Positions 1 to 10,572 are shown, counted from the first letter of the stretch. The stretch: DNA of 42,584 nt from an uncultured Clostridium sp. (GCA_930980675.1 CAKNIU010000005.1:1-42584), one strand, 5' to 3'. Notes: a model not told the origin generated them from the sequence alone. Translations and numbers: made by a program.

Positions 1-66
1 ACTCTTATCGAGCTGGATTTTTTGTTTCTTGGGTTCCTATTTCAGGACACCCTCTATCTATATTTG

Positions 67-3000
67 CTATTTATTTTTCTTTTTTTTCTTAATCATAACA
101 ATTCCTGTTATTATTCCAGCAAGTGAAATCATCAAATTTGTTCCTAATAATGAATAATTAAGTTCGTTACCTGTTTGTATTTCTGGAATTCGTCTATTAT
201 AATAAGTAAATGTAACTGTTGAATCTGCTTCATCAAATACTTGTCCATTAATGAATATTCCTTGGTCATTTATTTCTATTTTTAAAATTTCATTAGATAA
301 TTGGTAGTTATTTGGTGCTTGAATTTCTTTAATAAAGAATGTACCATATCTTAAATTTTCAAAAGTTACTGTTCCTTCTTCCATATTTGATTCTATTTCT
401 TTTATAAGTTTAGTGCATTCTGCATCTTCAAATATACCAAATTTAAAATCATCTTTTATAATTTCCTGAGTATCAATATCCTTTTTTACTATTTTTATAT
501 TTTTTAAGATAGGTATATCTTTCATTTCAATTAACTGTGTTTCTTTGTCTGTTTTTACAGTAAAATTAATACTTTCAGCTTGTTCGAATCCATAAGGACA
601 AGTTATTTCAGTTAGTACATACTCTTTTCCTTCTTCTAAGCCTATAACTTGATGAGGGATTTTTCCAGAAATCCATCTGTCAATTTCATTTCCATCTTCA
701 TCAGTTACAATAAGTTCAGCCCCTGGAAGTTCCTCTCCTGTTACCAAATCTGTTTTAGAAATAACCACAATTTTATCTATCATTTCTATGTGTTCATTTA
801 TCTTTTCATTAGAAACTGTAAACTCTTTATCAGTAGCTTTTACATATCCTTCAATAGAAACCTCTTCATGTAGTATATATGTTTCGTTTTCTTCCAAATT
901 GTTTATTTTATGTGGTTCTTTAGAAGATACCCACTCATCTATAATATTTCCTTTTTTGTCTATTACTTGCATTTTTGCACCTTCTAATTCTTTACCTGCA
1001 ATATCAACTTTACTCATTGTTACTACTTTGTCAATCATTGTTATTTTTTGTTCTTCGTTTGTATTTTCAATAGTAAAAGTTATATCTGAGGCTTTTACAA
1101 AACCTAATGGGCTTAAGTCCTCTCTTAGAGTATATTTTTCTCCAACTTTTAGTCCTTCAATTGAATGTGAATCTTTTCCAGAAATCCAAGAATCTACTAC
1201 GTTACCGTCTTTATCAAATAAAGTAAGTTCTGCTCCTTCTAGTTCATCCTCCCCTGTAATTGATTTTTTAGATATTTCTACTAATGTTGTTTCATTTTCT
1301 ATTTTTCTTATTTCTGTGTATTCTTTTGTCGTAGTATCTTTTTGTTCAAATTTTATTTCGTATGTATTGTCATTTAATACTGCTCCATCAATTGTTTCAA
1401 TTTCTATTAATTCATATATGCCCATTGGTAGATTTTCAATTATTAAATCTCCGTTTTTGTCTAAGTTGTAAGTTCCAATTTCTTGTCCTTGCTCATAAAT
1501 TATAGCTCCATCTGCCATGTCGACTATGTCCTCTTTTGCAATTAATCTAAATTTAATTTTACTCAAGTCGTCTATATTTATAATTGAAGTATTTACATTT
1601 TCTTTTAAAGCAATTGATTTATCTACTACCAATCTTCCAACTGGTTTATTATTTTCTATTTCTATTGTCTTAATATAGTCCCCTGTAATGTCTTGATCAT
1701 AATCTTTAATGTTATTAATACTGAATTTAATTGGTTCTTCTAACTTTAAGTAACCTTCAGGTACTTTCACTTCAATTACTTCGTAGTCTCCAGCTATTAA
1801 TTTTAAAGGAGTTATTACAGTTCCTTCTTCATCATCTGTATTATTAAAGCTTCTATCAGGAATAACTAAATTTTGTGCATTTGTTGTAAAAGTATAATAA
1901 ACAGTTGAACCTATTTTTTGAGTTATTATTTCTCCAGCTTTGTATATAATTTTTCCATTTCCTCTATCATAAATATTTTTGCTCGCTTTAATTTGAAAAG
2001 TAGTACTATTTAAAGTTACATTTTTTCCTGTATCGGCATCTTTTTTTACAAGTTTAATATATGCTTCCATCTGCTCATTATTTACATATAAATGTTTTAC
2101 TTTTTTAGCAATTTCTTTTTCTTCGCTTTCATCTTCTGTAATAGAAAAAGAGAAATCACTTGAAACATAAAAATCTTTCGGTGTTTTTGTTTCCTTTACC
2201 CAATACTTGCCATAAGGAAATTTATTCTTTGTGTAAGCATCGCCATTTTCATCCGTTGTAATAGCTTCTATAGTTGGAGCAATTTTTTGAGCTTCATTTA
2301 CTCTAATCTCGTCTACCTCTACTTCTTCACCATTTTCATTTAATCCAGCCCAAATTTCTTCATACTTATATCCTTGATTTAATGCTTCTTCTACTTGACT
2401 ATATAGTTTAATTGAAAATTCAGCACCTTCCAATCCAGGAATTATACCTGAATTTTCTTTTATTCCTGATTTAAATATATGTACTTGCATCTTTTTAACT
2501 TTTTCTTTGCTTGTAACACTTTCTGTGATAATTTTTGTATTCTGATCTTTATATGTTAAATTTATTTCATATATCTTCTCGTCTAGCATGTATCCTGTAG
2601 GTGCTTTTTCTTCTTTTACTTGAAATTTGCCTAAAGGTAAATCTGTTATTGTTTCTGTATTTCCTTTCTCATCAGTCACCCTACTAGCAACTAAATCACC
2701 CTTAGAAAAAAATTTTTTGGTTTTATTTGCATTATATATATCTTCCCCTGCGTAAACATTATAAATTGCTCCTGCTAAAGAAGCATCTCCTTGTGGATTA
2801 ACTTCTGTATCTGCATCTTTTTTTATAATTGTAATATTTGCAGTAGGCTCATCATTCATTTGCTCTGCATTAGCATAAACTACTGAAGTATTTTGATCTA
2901 TGTATGTTAATTCAAAAGTATATATATTATCATCTAGTAAGAATTTATCTGGTGCCTCAATTTCTTGATAATTATATTTGCCTAATTTTAATCCTTCAAC

Positions 3001-4262
3001 TTTTATTTCTCCTTTTTCGTCAGTTATAAATGTTTCGTCATATTCAGAATTCCATATTCTATATTTTGCTCCTTTTAAGTTAGCCGATTTATCAGAATTC
3101 TTTTTAACTAAGGTAAATGTTCCTGTTACTTCTTTATTAATAATTGCCTGAGTTGCCGTTTGATTTACTTCTACTGTCACATTATAAGAATCTGTATCTA
3201 ATAAGTATCCGATAAGGAGCTGACACTTCCTTTACTACATAATTGCCTTTCTTTAAATTTTCTAAAACAATTCTTCCATTATTAACTTCTACATCTTTAT
3301 TAAATTCAGGACCTGTAATATTAAATACTGCTCCATCGATTAAATCACCATCCTCATTTAGCTTAGATAACTCCAATCTACCAAATTGATTTATTTTTAT
3401 TTTTAAATATAAAGATACTGGATCACTATATCTAAGGGCATATAATTGATCTTGTTCATCTCCTTCAAATGCAAAATAAATATTTGTATTCTCCCCTTCT
3501 GTTCCATTTTTTATTAATCCTATTCCTTTTAAAGTTGAATCTGAAATATTTATACTTTCTGCTTGAGTATTATTAGCTGTTAAAAATAAAGAGTTAGAGC
3601 CTTCGTCATGTCTTATTGTTATTCCATTAACCTCAGTATTTACACTCTTATAACTGTTTAACACACCATTCTCATCTACTAATTCTTTTGTTTCACCAAT
3701 ATCTAATGTAATTTCTGAACCGGAAAAACTTGGTTCTTTTTCAATTTGTTCTAATTCGCTAAGTATCCTATTCTTAAAATCTACATATCCTTGTTGTTCA
3801 TCTGATTTAATAAAATATCCATTGCTCTGTCCTAAGACTTCCCAAATTAGTTGTTGAGTAAATACATAATCCCATTTAACCCAAATCATATCAGCTGCTA
3901 AAATTCCACCATCAATAACGTAGTAAGGATTATTTTTATACCAACCTAAATAAGCTATCTTACACGCTTTTTTCATTTCTTCAGTTGTAGGCGTGTAATA
4001 TTCGCCAGATACCTGCACTCCTGTTTGAAATGATGCACCATGTTCCGCACAAAAAACTGTATATTTTTCTCCCGTAGTTTGATTAATAAGTCTTCTGATT
4101 AAAATATTGTTAGATGAATCTGATGTTCTCATACCGGAGTCATATTGACCGTCCCACAAATGTTCCTGTTGCAGCAAAAACAGGACTTATGCAACTAAAA
4201 ATTGTTACCACTAAAATTAATATTGCTATTATTTTCTTTTTTACTTTTATATTACTTTCCAT
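67..4262 (-). pseudogene. Giant thioester/CnaB surface adhesin, broken by two frameshifts
   Basis: SpaA-type wall-anchored adhesin, here in three reading-frame pieces. The start is ATG at 4262 behind AGGAGAG and opens a signal peptide (MESNIKVKKK, hydrophobic core, then VFAATGTF). An extra C near 4150 ends this frame at 4140. The second piece (ORF to 3182) looks like a thioester domain: a Cys in FCAEHG and a Gln in FTQQLIWEV. It then enters the first CnaB repeat. A second extra C near 3210, in CCTTATCGGATAC, ends that piece; without it the text reads APYGYLLDTDSYN and joins the 1037-aa third piece. In total I count about ten CnaB-like repeats (KxD...LxGAxF...KExxAPxGY), the type that forms Lys-Asn isopeptide bonds. 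The C terminus has IPEIQTG, a hydrophobic segment and a KKKKKNK tail, so a variant sorting signal. Removing both bases gives 1397 aa. The sortase lies about 0.9 kb upstream in the same orientation. The family call is firm; the thioester domain is inferred from two motifs. Confidence 0.88.
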
Positions 4263-4285
4263 AAAACTCTCCTTTTCTTTGAATT

Positions 4286-4314
4286 AAAAAAAGAGCTACA
4301 TAATGTGCTCTTTT
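4286..4314 (-). terminator. Intrinsic terminator upstream of the adhesin gene
   Basis: On the minus strand AAAAGAGC and ACAT pair with ATGT and GCTCTTTT around a one-base loop and a single bulge, followed by seven T. It lies after the restored end of the 4364-5093 gene and before the adhesin start, so it would separate the adhesin from the upstream operon. Confidence 0.65.
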
Positions 4315-4363
4315 AATAAGATATCTATAAATGTTATTTATCAATCTATAAAATCATTTGTTA

Positions 4364-5093
4364 TTATCTATAATAAAAATTTATTGTCCATTTATTGCAG
4401 AACATACAAGTCCATACTTCATATCCGATATGGGCAATTTTTTTTATAAGTTTCATCATTTATTTCAAAGTTTTCCCATAATTTTCCCCAATAAGCAATT
4501 TTTTCATCATAGTAAGCTATAGCTTCTTCTTTAGTATTAAACCACATTCCTGAGTTTCCAACATCCATACCATGGTTGCTATTATTTGTACATCTTTCCA
4601 TTTCAGGTTCTTTAATCTCTTCTTCCTTATTATCTTCTTGTTTTTCTGTTATAATATTTTCAGAAATCTGAGTTTCATCTTTATTTGGTTTAGATTCTGG
4701 TATATTCTTTTCGTCATTTGTTTCTTTATTACCATCATCTTCAGCTTTATTAGTTGAATTTACTTTTTCTGAATTGCTTGAATTTTCCTTTATATTTGAA
4801 TTATTCTTAGTTACTTTTTCAGAATTATTCTCTTCTTCTACTACTTTGTTTTCTAAGCTTATACTATTTATAATACTATTCGTATTTTCTTTATTTATCA
4901 TTTCATTTACTGTCGAATTTGATATTGTATTTTCGCTTATTAAATTTGTAGTAAAATTGATATTTGTATTTATTGCATTTTGATCTAATTTATAGCTATT
5001 CTTTTTACAAAATTTATATATAATTACTCCACCTATAATAAAAATAATAGTAACTATGTAAAATAAAATTAAATAAAAATTTTTTCTTTTCAT
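4364..5093 (-). pseudogene. Membrane-anchored Asn/Glu-rich surface protein, 3' frameshift
   Basis: The open frame 4419-5093 (224 aa) starts MKRKNFYLILFYIV with one membrane segment at about residues 7-29. A long Asn/Ser/Glu/Lys-rich spacer follows to about residue 165, then a compact C-terminal domain (HGMDVGNSGMWFNTKEEAI...). The frame stops right after NCPYRI. Deleting one C in CCATATCGGATATG (near 4427) extends it to CPYGYEVWTCMFCNKWT and a stop at 4364, giving 242 aa. The restored tail supplies a CxxC pair and a further Cys, so the domain probably folds around a metal or disulfide; that is inference. It looks like secreted accessory proteins of Gram-positive conjugative elements, but I cannot name a family. 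It sits between sortase and adhesin, and a terminator follows. Confidence 0.6.
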
Positions 5094-5157
5094 AAAAACA
5101 CCTCTTAATTAAAAGATAGCATATAAATTAATATCTTTCAATCTCTAAAAAAATTTT

Positions 5158-5909
5158 TTAATTTATTTTTTCTAGTTTTGCAATAATAAAATACCTTTCA
5201 GTTGTTGGATAAGTATAATTATTAATATAAGAGCAGGTTGAAAGTTTTATAATCTTTTCTATATTTTCTATATCTTTAACTTGATATTTACTCTTTTCTT
5301 TGTAATATTCTAATTCTTCATTAAAATTCAAATTTTTAAGTTTATCAATTTCTTCATATATATTTACAGTATAACAGCTAAAAATTGTAGCAATATAATT
5401 CTGATTCTTGGTATATATATTAAACTTTTGATGTTTATATAAAAATTCTTCATCTAGATAATTTCTTAATTCAGAAAACATTGTTCCATTTTTCATATTA
5501 TGGCCATAAACTGTTGTTACATTATCTATAAAAGGATTATTGTTTATAGTAAAAATTGAACCATTTTTATTTTTCGTTCCATCATAAGATTTTTTTAAAT
5601 ATTTTAATTCTTCATTATCTTTAAGTATTGGATAATTTATGTTTGTATCTCTAATTGTAATCCAAGCAATTATATCTTCATTTATTTGATTAATCTTATC
5701 CCAGTTAATTGAAAATTCTTCTTTATTATTAGATATTGTCACTTCATTCACTAATTCTTCAGTAATCTTTTTATTATTCCTAAATTGTAAATAATCCTTT
5801 ATTAAAATATATGAAACTATAAAAAATATTAAAGTAGATACAACTAATAATATTATTGAAATTATTTTCTTAACTTTAAATCACCTCCTTTCAAAATTAA
5901 TAAATTCAT
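5158..5909 (-). pseudogene. srtB: Class B-like sortase with N-terminal frameshift
   Basis: Cysteine transpeptidase that would attach surface proteins, most likely the adjacent adhesin, to peptidoglycan. The catalytic residues are visible: His in TVYGHNMKNG, Cys in LSTCSYI and Arg in TTERYFII. The unbroken frame begins only at GTG 5751 (197 aa) and lacks a membrane anchor. The same frame continues upstream through KKIISIILLVVSTLIFF, a clear membrane helix, but meets no ATG, GTG or TTG. A well-placed ATG at 5909, behind AAAAGGAGGTG, opens a different frame that stops after 15 codons. One extra A in the AAAA run near 5866 joins the two into a 250-aa protein, the usual sortase B length. A second GGAGGTG lies inside the leader frame. 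A lost start codon is the alternative explanation. Confidence 0.75.
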
Positions 5910-5923
5910 CACCTCCTTTTTAT

Positions 5924-6058
5924 TTATTTAATACTATTAATAAAAAAATAACTTGTATTATCATAGTCATTATTACTAGATTGTACCATTTTTATTGCAA
6001 ATAAAAAGATAACTGTTATAAGTATTATAAAGAAACATTTTATTATCCTTTTAATCAT
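5924..6058 (-). CDS. 44-aa single-pass membrane protein
   Basis: ATG at 6058 overlaps the last codons of the upstream gene (TATGATTAA), which suggests translational coupling. The product is MIKRIIKCFFIILITVIFLF followed by a short polar tail ending YFFINSIK. Residues 7-24 form one membrane helix. It lies between the pseudo-receiver gene and the sortase and is preserved intact in an operon where neighbours are broken. I do not recognise a family. It could be a small assembly or anchoring subunit of the transfer machine, which is a guess from position only. Confidence 0.5.
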   Translation of the reverse strand: MIKRIIKCFFIILITVIFLFAIKMVQSSNNDYDNTSYFFINSIK

Positions 6059-6479
6059 ATTTTTTCCTTCTTTCTAATATTTCTTTTATTTTTGTTTTTT
6101 TACTATTTTTAATATTAAATAATTTTTTATAAATTTTAGATATATCAGAAAATTTATTTGGATTTTCAAGTATGTTCTTAACTTGACTAGGATAAAAATT
6201 GCCAAATATCAAATCATAGATTCCATTTTCTAATGCAATTTTTGTTTTTTCTTCTTTCTCATTTTTTAGTAATAATATTACTCTAATGTCCATGTTTCTG
6301 AGTAAAAATAAATATTCTCTAAAATCTGTTTCAATCGAATTTGCACCTAAAATAACAGTCTGGTTTTTAAATTTATCATCTTCTATTATAAAATCCGAAT
6401 AGCTTACTATCATTGAGCCTTTAATTTCATTCTCCAAAATTTTATCCACTTCATTACTTCCTGTAAAAATCACTACCAT
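6051..6479 (-). CDS. Pseudo-receiver (CpaE/TadZ N-terminal-like) protein
   Basis: 142 aa. The open frame reaches upstream into the M23 gene, but ATG 6479 behind GAGGAGG is the plausible start (MVVIFTGSNEVDK). The pattern of alternating strands and helices (VVIFTGS, VILGANS, RVILLLKNEKEE, GIYDLIFG) resembles a response-regulator fold of the kind found at the N terminus of CpaE/TadZ-type ATPases. The phospho-acceptor Asp region is not conserved, and no P-loop domain follows. The C terminus is a basic tail (KKTKIKEILERRKK). It may be a stand-alone localisation or regulatory module of the conjugation operon. The family assignment is tentative. Confidence 0.55.
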   Translation of the reverse strand: MVVIFTGSNEVDKILENEIKGSMIVSYSDFIIEDDKFKNQTVILGANSIETDFREYLFLLRNMDIRVILLLKNEKEEKTKIALENGIYDLIFGNFYPSQVKNILENPNKFSDISKIYKKLFNIKNSKKTKIKEILERRKKYD

Positions 6480-6493
6480 TAATCTCAACCTCC

Positions 6494-7231
6494 TCATTTC
6501 AAAATTTGTAAAGGATCTATTACCTCTCCATTCTTTCTTACTGTAAAGTGACAATGAGAACCTGTAGTCGCTCCATTTGTTGGATTTCCTTCACTATCCT
6601 TATATGGATTTCCGGGAACTCCATAAACATTTTTTGGTCCTACTGTTCCGATAATTTGTCCTTTTTTTACTTCATCTTCTACTTGTACTTTAAACTCTGG
6701 ACTGCAATGACAGTATGAATACGTGTATTCTCCAGATACAATTGTAATTGTATATCCACCACTTCCACCCCAAGATGCTTTTGTTACTTTACCATCCATT
6801 ATAGCAACTAGCTCTGTTCCTTCTTTAGCTGCAATATCTATGCCATTATGATAAGTGCTTGCTCCAGAAGTAGGAGCTTCTCTATACCCAAAAGGACTTG
6901 TTATATCATCTTCACTTTTACCTAACACAGGGAACTCTGCATTTACAAATTTTATTCCAAATATGCTATCTAAGAAATCTTGTACACTATCCAATAAAGT
7001 TTTGCTATCTTCATCTGTATATTCCTTTTCGGAATAATAATACTTAACTTCTTTTGCCATATCTACTTTATCTTTATTCTTATCACCTAAGGATAAAATA
7101 TCAGTAATATAACAAACTAGTAAAAATAGAATTATAATAATTATTATTGGAACAAGTAAAGGTCTCAGTAAAGTAAAAGCAAATGCTGTTATTCTTTTTC
7201 TTAAAAATCTTTTAGTTTGTTCTTTAATCAT
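6494..7231 (-). CDS. M23 family peptidoglycan hydrolase of the conjugation machine
   Basis: Membrane-anchored LytM-type endopeptidase, 245 aa, expected to open the cell wall for the transfer channel. Residues 1-20 are basic, residues 23-46 form a membrane helix, and the M23 domain runs from about 110 to 245. Zinc ligands are H128 and D132 (YHNGIDIA) and H228 (SHCHF); H175 (YCHC) fits the other catalytic position. The start ATG overlaps the VirB6 stop by four bases (ATGA), so the two are coupled. In Gram-positive T4SS the wall hydrolase often also has an SLT or CHAP domain; here only M23 is present. Confidence 0.88.
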   Translation of the reverse strand: MIKEQTKRFLRKRITAFAFTLLRPLLVPIIIIIILFLLVCYITDILSLGDKNKDKVDMAKEVKYYYSEKEYTDEDSKTLLDSVQDFLDSIFGIKFVNAEFPVLGKSEDDITSPFGYREAPTSGASTYHNGIDIAAKEGTELVAIMDGKVTKASWGGSGGYTITIVSGEYTYSYCHCSPEFKVQVEDEVKKGQIIGTVGPKNVYGVPGNPYKDSEGNPTNGATTGSHCHFTVRKNGEVIDPLQILK

Positions 7232-8682
7232 ACGTCATCATCTTCTTGCTCGTTTATAATTGTGGTATTTTCATTATTTTTCTTCTTATAATCTTCTCTT
7301 CTTGTATTATTTATATTGTTCCTATTATAATTTCTGCTTGTATCAAAATTTCTTCCTTCCGCCATATACATTCCCATGTTTAAAAACTCTTTTCCTGTGT
7401 TCAGTATCTTTTTTCCTGCTCTAATACTCACATTATTATCTTTTATATTATTACTATTCATTTGGCTCGCTTGCTCTTTATTATCATTTGTTTTGTTTAT
7501 TGTCGTAGTATTCATTTTGTTGGTTTCCATTAAATTCGTTTTCATTGCTGTAACATTTTGGTTATTAGGAGTTTTTTCAAAAATCCTTCCTAAAAAGCTA
7601 CCATTTTCACTGCTTTGAATAGGAACAGGTTTAAATTGATATGTTATTGCTCCTAAGCTATTCGCCACAGCTCTTGCCATTCCTATTCCTCTATTAGCTA
7701 AGTCATCATTATTTACTCCAGCAATACGCGAAATTAAATTTTGCAATGTATTTTGTAAAGCGTCGGCAATAGGAAGTATCATCATTGCCCATAAAATTGA
7801 TGTTGCCCAACCTCCTGATTTAGGTAAAAATTCCATGTAAATTAAAAACAAAAATGCATATATAAATTGCATAAAAACATTTATTAAAATCTGTCCAAAC
7901 CAAATAGCTGCACCTATTGTTTTCTTATTTATCATCCACATTACTGAAACAATCGGCGTAAATATTAAAAATACCAATATTGTAAATTGCCTAATAATAA
8001 ATTTTACATTTAATTTAAAAAATAAATAAGCAAATAATGCTATAACTATGGCAGTTGCAATTGCGTTTCCAGTTTGTATATTAGTAACTACATCATTTCC
8101 TAACAAATCATTTAAGCTTCCATTTGAATATCCTACTATCATGTGTACTAGATTGTTATTTAAGAATAATAAAAATTTAACAAACAATGGCGCAAATACT
8201 ATTGATACTGCTCCAAAGAATAATCTCATAAGGCTATCCTTTGCTTCTGCCCTTTTTTCTATGCTATATCCACTTACTATTAATTTATAAGCTACAACAA
8301 CTACTGCAATAAGGATTAAACTTCCTGCAATCGATGCCATTATCCAGTACCAATTCATAATCGACTCCCATTGCTCATCAGTGAATGGGGATATTGCAGT
8401 AGAATCTTTTGCAAATATTAATTCATCATAATTCTTAAATCCCATTCCAAAATCTTCATTAGTTGTTAAATCAAATATTGTGGCTGCTATTCCTCCTATC
8501 ATTTTCGCTATTATTTTTTCAAATAGTCCACCTTCATCGTCATCAATTGTTTCTTCAATTTCGCTTTGTGTTTCATTTTCATCATCATCAAATATGCTTG
8601 CTCTTACAGTTGGAGTAATCAAACTAAAAAGAACAAGTATTATTAAAATACTTGCTATAATTTTTTTATTTACTTTTTTCAA
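7228..8682 (-). CDS. VirB6/TrbL-like polytopic membrane protein of the T4SS
   Basis: 484 aa, starting at TTG 8682 behind GGAGGT (the next codons are KKVNKK). It has an N-terminal signal segment (about 8-29), an acidic linker, then at least five or six membrane helices between about 110 and 330, then a cytoplasmic Asn/Lys-rich tail ending EQEDDDV. This layout matches the inner-membrane channel protein of Gram-positive conjugation systems (Tn916 Orf15/VirB6 class). It lies 13 bases after virB4 and overlaps the M23 gene. The C-terminal 120 residues are low complexity and probably interact with other transfer proteins. The call rests on topology and position, since the family has little sequence conservation. 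Confidence 0.8.
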   Translation of the reverse strand: MKKVNKKIIASILIILVLFSLITPTVRASIFDDDENETQSEIEETIDDDEGGLFEKIIAKMIGGIAATIFDLTTNEDFGMGFKNYDELIFAKDSTAISPFTDEQWESIMNWYWIMASIAGSLILIAVVVVAYKLIVSGYSIEKRAEAKDSLMRLFFGAVSIVFAPLFVKFLLFLNNNLVHMIVGYSNGSLNDLLGNDVVTNIQTGNAIATAIVIALFAYLFFKLNVKFIIRQFTILVFLIFTPIVSVMWMINKKTIGAAIWFGQILINVFMQFIYAFLFLIYMEFLPKSGGWATSILWAMMILPIADALQNTLQNLISRIAGVNNDDLANRGIGMARAVANSLGAITYQFKPVPIQSSENGSFLGRIFEKTPNNQNVTAMKTNLMETNKMNTTTINKTNDNKEQASQMNSNNIKDNNVSIRAGKKILNTGKEFLNMGMYMAEGRNFDTSRNYNRNNINNTRREDYKKKNNENTTIINEQEDDDV

Positions 8683-8694
8683 ATACCTCCCTCC

Positions 8695-10572
8695 TTACAC
8701 TTTAAGAATTTCTTTTTCATTATCTAGCGCTTCAATAACTATTGCAGATACTTTTCCTTCAAGATATAACAATGCTTCGCCTTTTTGTGCTTGCAATAAA
8801 AAATCTTTTGTTCCTTCAGAGAGCTTAAAAAATTCTAAAATATTATCAACACTTGCTGGTGATTGTTTCATAATAATTGCTGTACCACATGAATTTAAAG
8901 TAGCACGACCTTGAGGTGAATCAGTAAACTCCTGTGCCATTTGACTTGCTAAAACTAATCTTACACCTCTTTTCCTAGCCCTACGAGCTAAACTTTCAAT
9001 AAAATCAGCCGTTTCCTCATACTTAAGCATTGTCCATGCTTCATCTATATAAATACTTTTTTCTTCATAAAGATTTGACCTCTTCATATATTTTTCAGTA
9101 ATCCAACTTGTAATTACCATAGAAGCATAGAATTTAGTTACTTCATCAGTAATATTAGATAAATCAAAATCTATACAAATATCATTTGAATTTATATTGC
9201 TTTGACAGTCAAATATTCCAAGACTTTTCCCTTTTAGGAATCCTGTTAGTATATCTGCTAATTCAGTAGAATTTTTTTTGCCAGCTAAAATTCTCTGAAA
9301 ATCTGTAAGTGTAGGCATTTTCTTTTTTATCTTTCCAAGTGTAAGTTTTTCTCCTATTTTTCCTCCCTCTTTTTCAAAAAGGCTTTCCTTATATGTAGTT
9401 ATTCCTTTTTCTTTATAGGTTTCTATAACGCTTTCTTCTATATCTGCTAATTCTTTTGCATTAAGAGGTCTATCCATATAATGTTTTACTAAACCAGATA
9501 AAATTGCTCTTATTTCTGCAACTTTATTTAATAGATTTACTTTTTCAATGCCATTTTCGTCTTCATCAATGTCCATGTCAAAAAGATTTATTCCTGAGCT
9601 AACACCTTGTTTTATAGATATTACTCTTCCACCCAAGCTTTCTGTTCTTTTTTTATACTCACCTTCTATGTCCAAAATTGCGGATTGAGTATTCCTTGTA
9701 ACAATACTTCTTGCTGAAAGAATATCCATTGTTACAGATTTTCCTGCACCAGTTACTCCTAGAATAACAATATGTGGATTTGTTAAACTTTTATCAAATG
9801 TATTTAAATAAACAGGTAATCCTGTAAAATAGTTCCTTCCAATTGGTACTCCATTAGGATGTGATAAAGTATTGGAACTTGCTATTGGAAACATTGTCGC
9901 TAGTCCACTACATGTTACGTTTCTTTCATAATCAAATATATTTAGTAAATCAAATGGCAAATTTGCTTTTAAACCTTCAAGCTGTCTAAAATTAAGGCAT
10001 CTTACTTGTGCAGAAATTTTTGCAAATTCATTTTTAAGTAAATTGCTTTTTGTATTTAATTCTTCTAAATTTTTAGCATTTATCCTAAGCAAAATAGTAA
10101 CAAAAAATAATTTATCATTTGCCATCTGTACTTGTTTTCTTATTTGGTCATAATCCAAAATCATTTTTTCCAATGGATGTATTAAATCAATATTACCTTT
10201 ACTTTCATAAGTTCTTCTTTCAGATTCCAAAACAGTTACTTTTTTATTTAATTGTCTAATTACACTATCATCATTTGCCGGACGACTAATGATACTTAAT
10301 GTAATATCTCCAAGCATACTGAATATTTTATCAAGCCATCCCAAGAAAGTTTTATTAGGGTAAACAGCTAACACAAAACTTCTTGAATACTTATCATCTC
10401 CAAGCACAATGTAATCTCTCTTTTCATCTATACAATCCGGTATAATTAAATCTATTAGTTTTGGAACTTTTTCAAAAATATCTTGATTATTCTTTATTAT
10501 TCTTTTCTTATTAGCTTTTTCTAATGATATTTTTTTCTCACCTTTTTTATGTTTTATTCTTTGCCTCAACAT
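8695..10572 (-). CDS. virB4: VirB4/TraE-type conjugation ATPase
   Basis: 625 aa, the motor of the type IV secretion system. Walker A is GVTGAGKS at 272-279 and Walker B is SIYIDEAW at about 506-513. The downstream RARKRGVRLVLASQ segment is typical of VirB4. The N-terminal part (about 35-230) is the TraC/CagE-like dimerisation region. The start is ATG 10572 with AAGGAGGGAGG upstream, and it overlaps the preceding gene by 26 bases. The frame is intact, unlike several neighbours. Confidence 0.95.
   Translation of the reverse strand: MLRQRIKHKKGEKKISLEKANKKRIIKNNQDIFEKVPKLIDLIIPDCIDEKRDYIVLGDDKYSRSFVLAVYPNKTFLGWLDKIFSMLGDITLSIISRPANDDSVIRQLNKKVTVLESERRTYESKGNIDLIHPLEKMILDYDQIRKQVQMANDKLFFVTILLRINAKNLEELNTKSNLLKNEFAKISAQVRCLNFRQLEGLKANLPFDLLNIFDYERNVTCSGLATMFPIASSNTLSHPNGVPIGRNYFTGLPVYLNTFDKSLTNPHIVILGVTGAGKSVTMDILSARSIVTRNTQSAILDIEGEYKKRTESLGGRVISIKQGVSSGINLFDMDIDEDENGIEKVNLLNKVAEIRAILSGLVKHYMDRPLNAKELADIEESVIETYKEKGITTYKESLFEKEGGKIGEKLTLGKIKKKMPTLTDFQRILAGKKNSTELADILTGFLKGKSLGIFDCQSNINSNDICIDFDLSNITDEVTKFYASMVITSWITEKYMKRSNLYEEKSIYIDEAWTMLKYEETADFIESLARRARKRGVRLVLASQMAQEFTDSPQGRATLNSCGTAIIMKQSPASVDNILEFFKLSEGTKDFLLQAQKGEALLYLEGKVSAIVIEALDNEKEILKV

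Noticed and set aside
1..66. Short minus-strand open frame at the left edge reading PEIGTQETKNPAR
   Set aside because: Too short, no start inside the window and no downstream context, so it cannot be told from chance.
788..1471. Long plus-strand frame opposite the adhesin gene
   Set aside because: Low-complexity Ser/Phe-rich translation opposite a repetitive coding sequence, without a ribosome site; a shadow frame.
67..5093. Programmed ribosomal frameshifting in the surface proteins
   Set aside because: The sites lack a slippery heptamer and stimulatory structure; one-base insertions explain them better.
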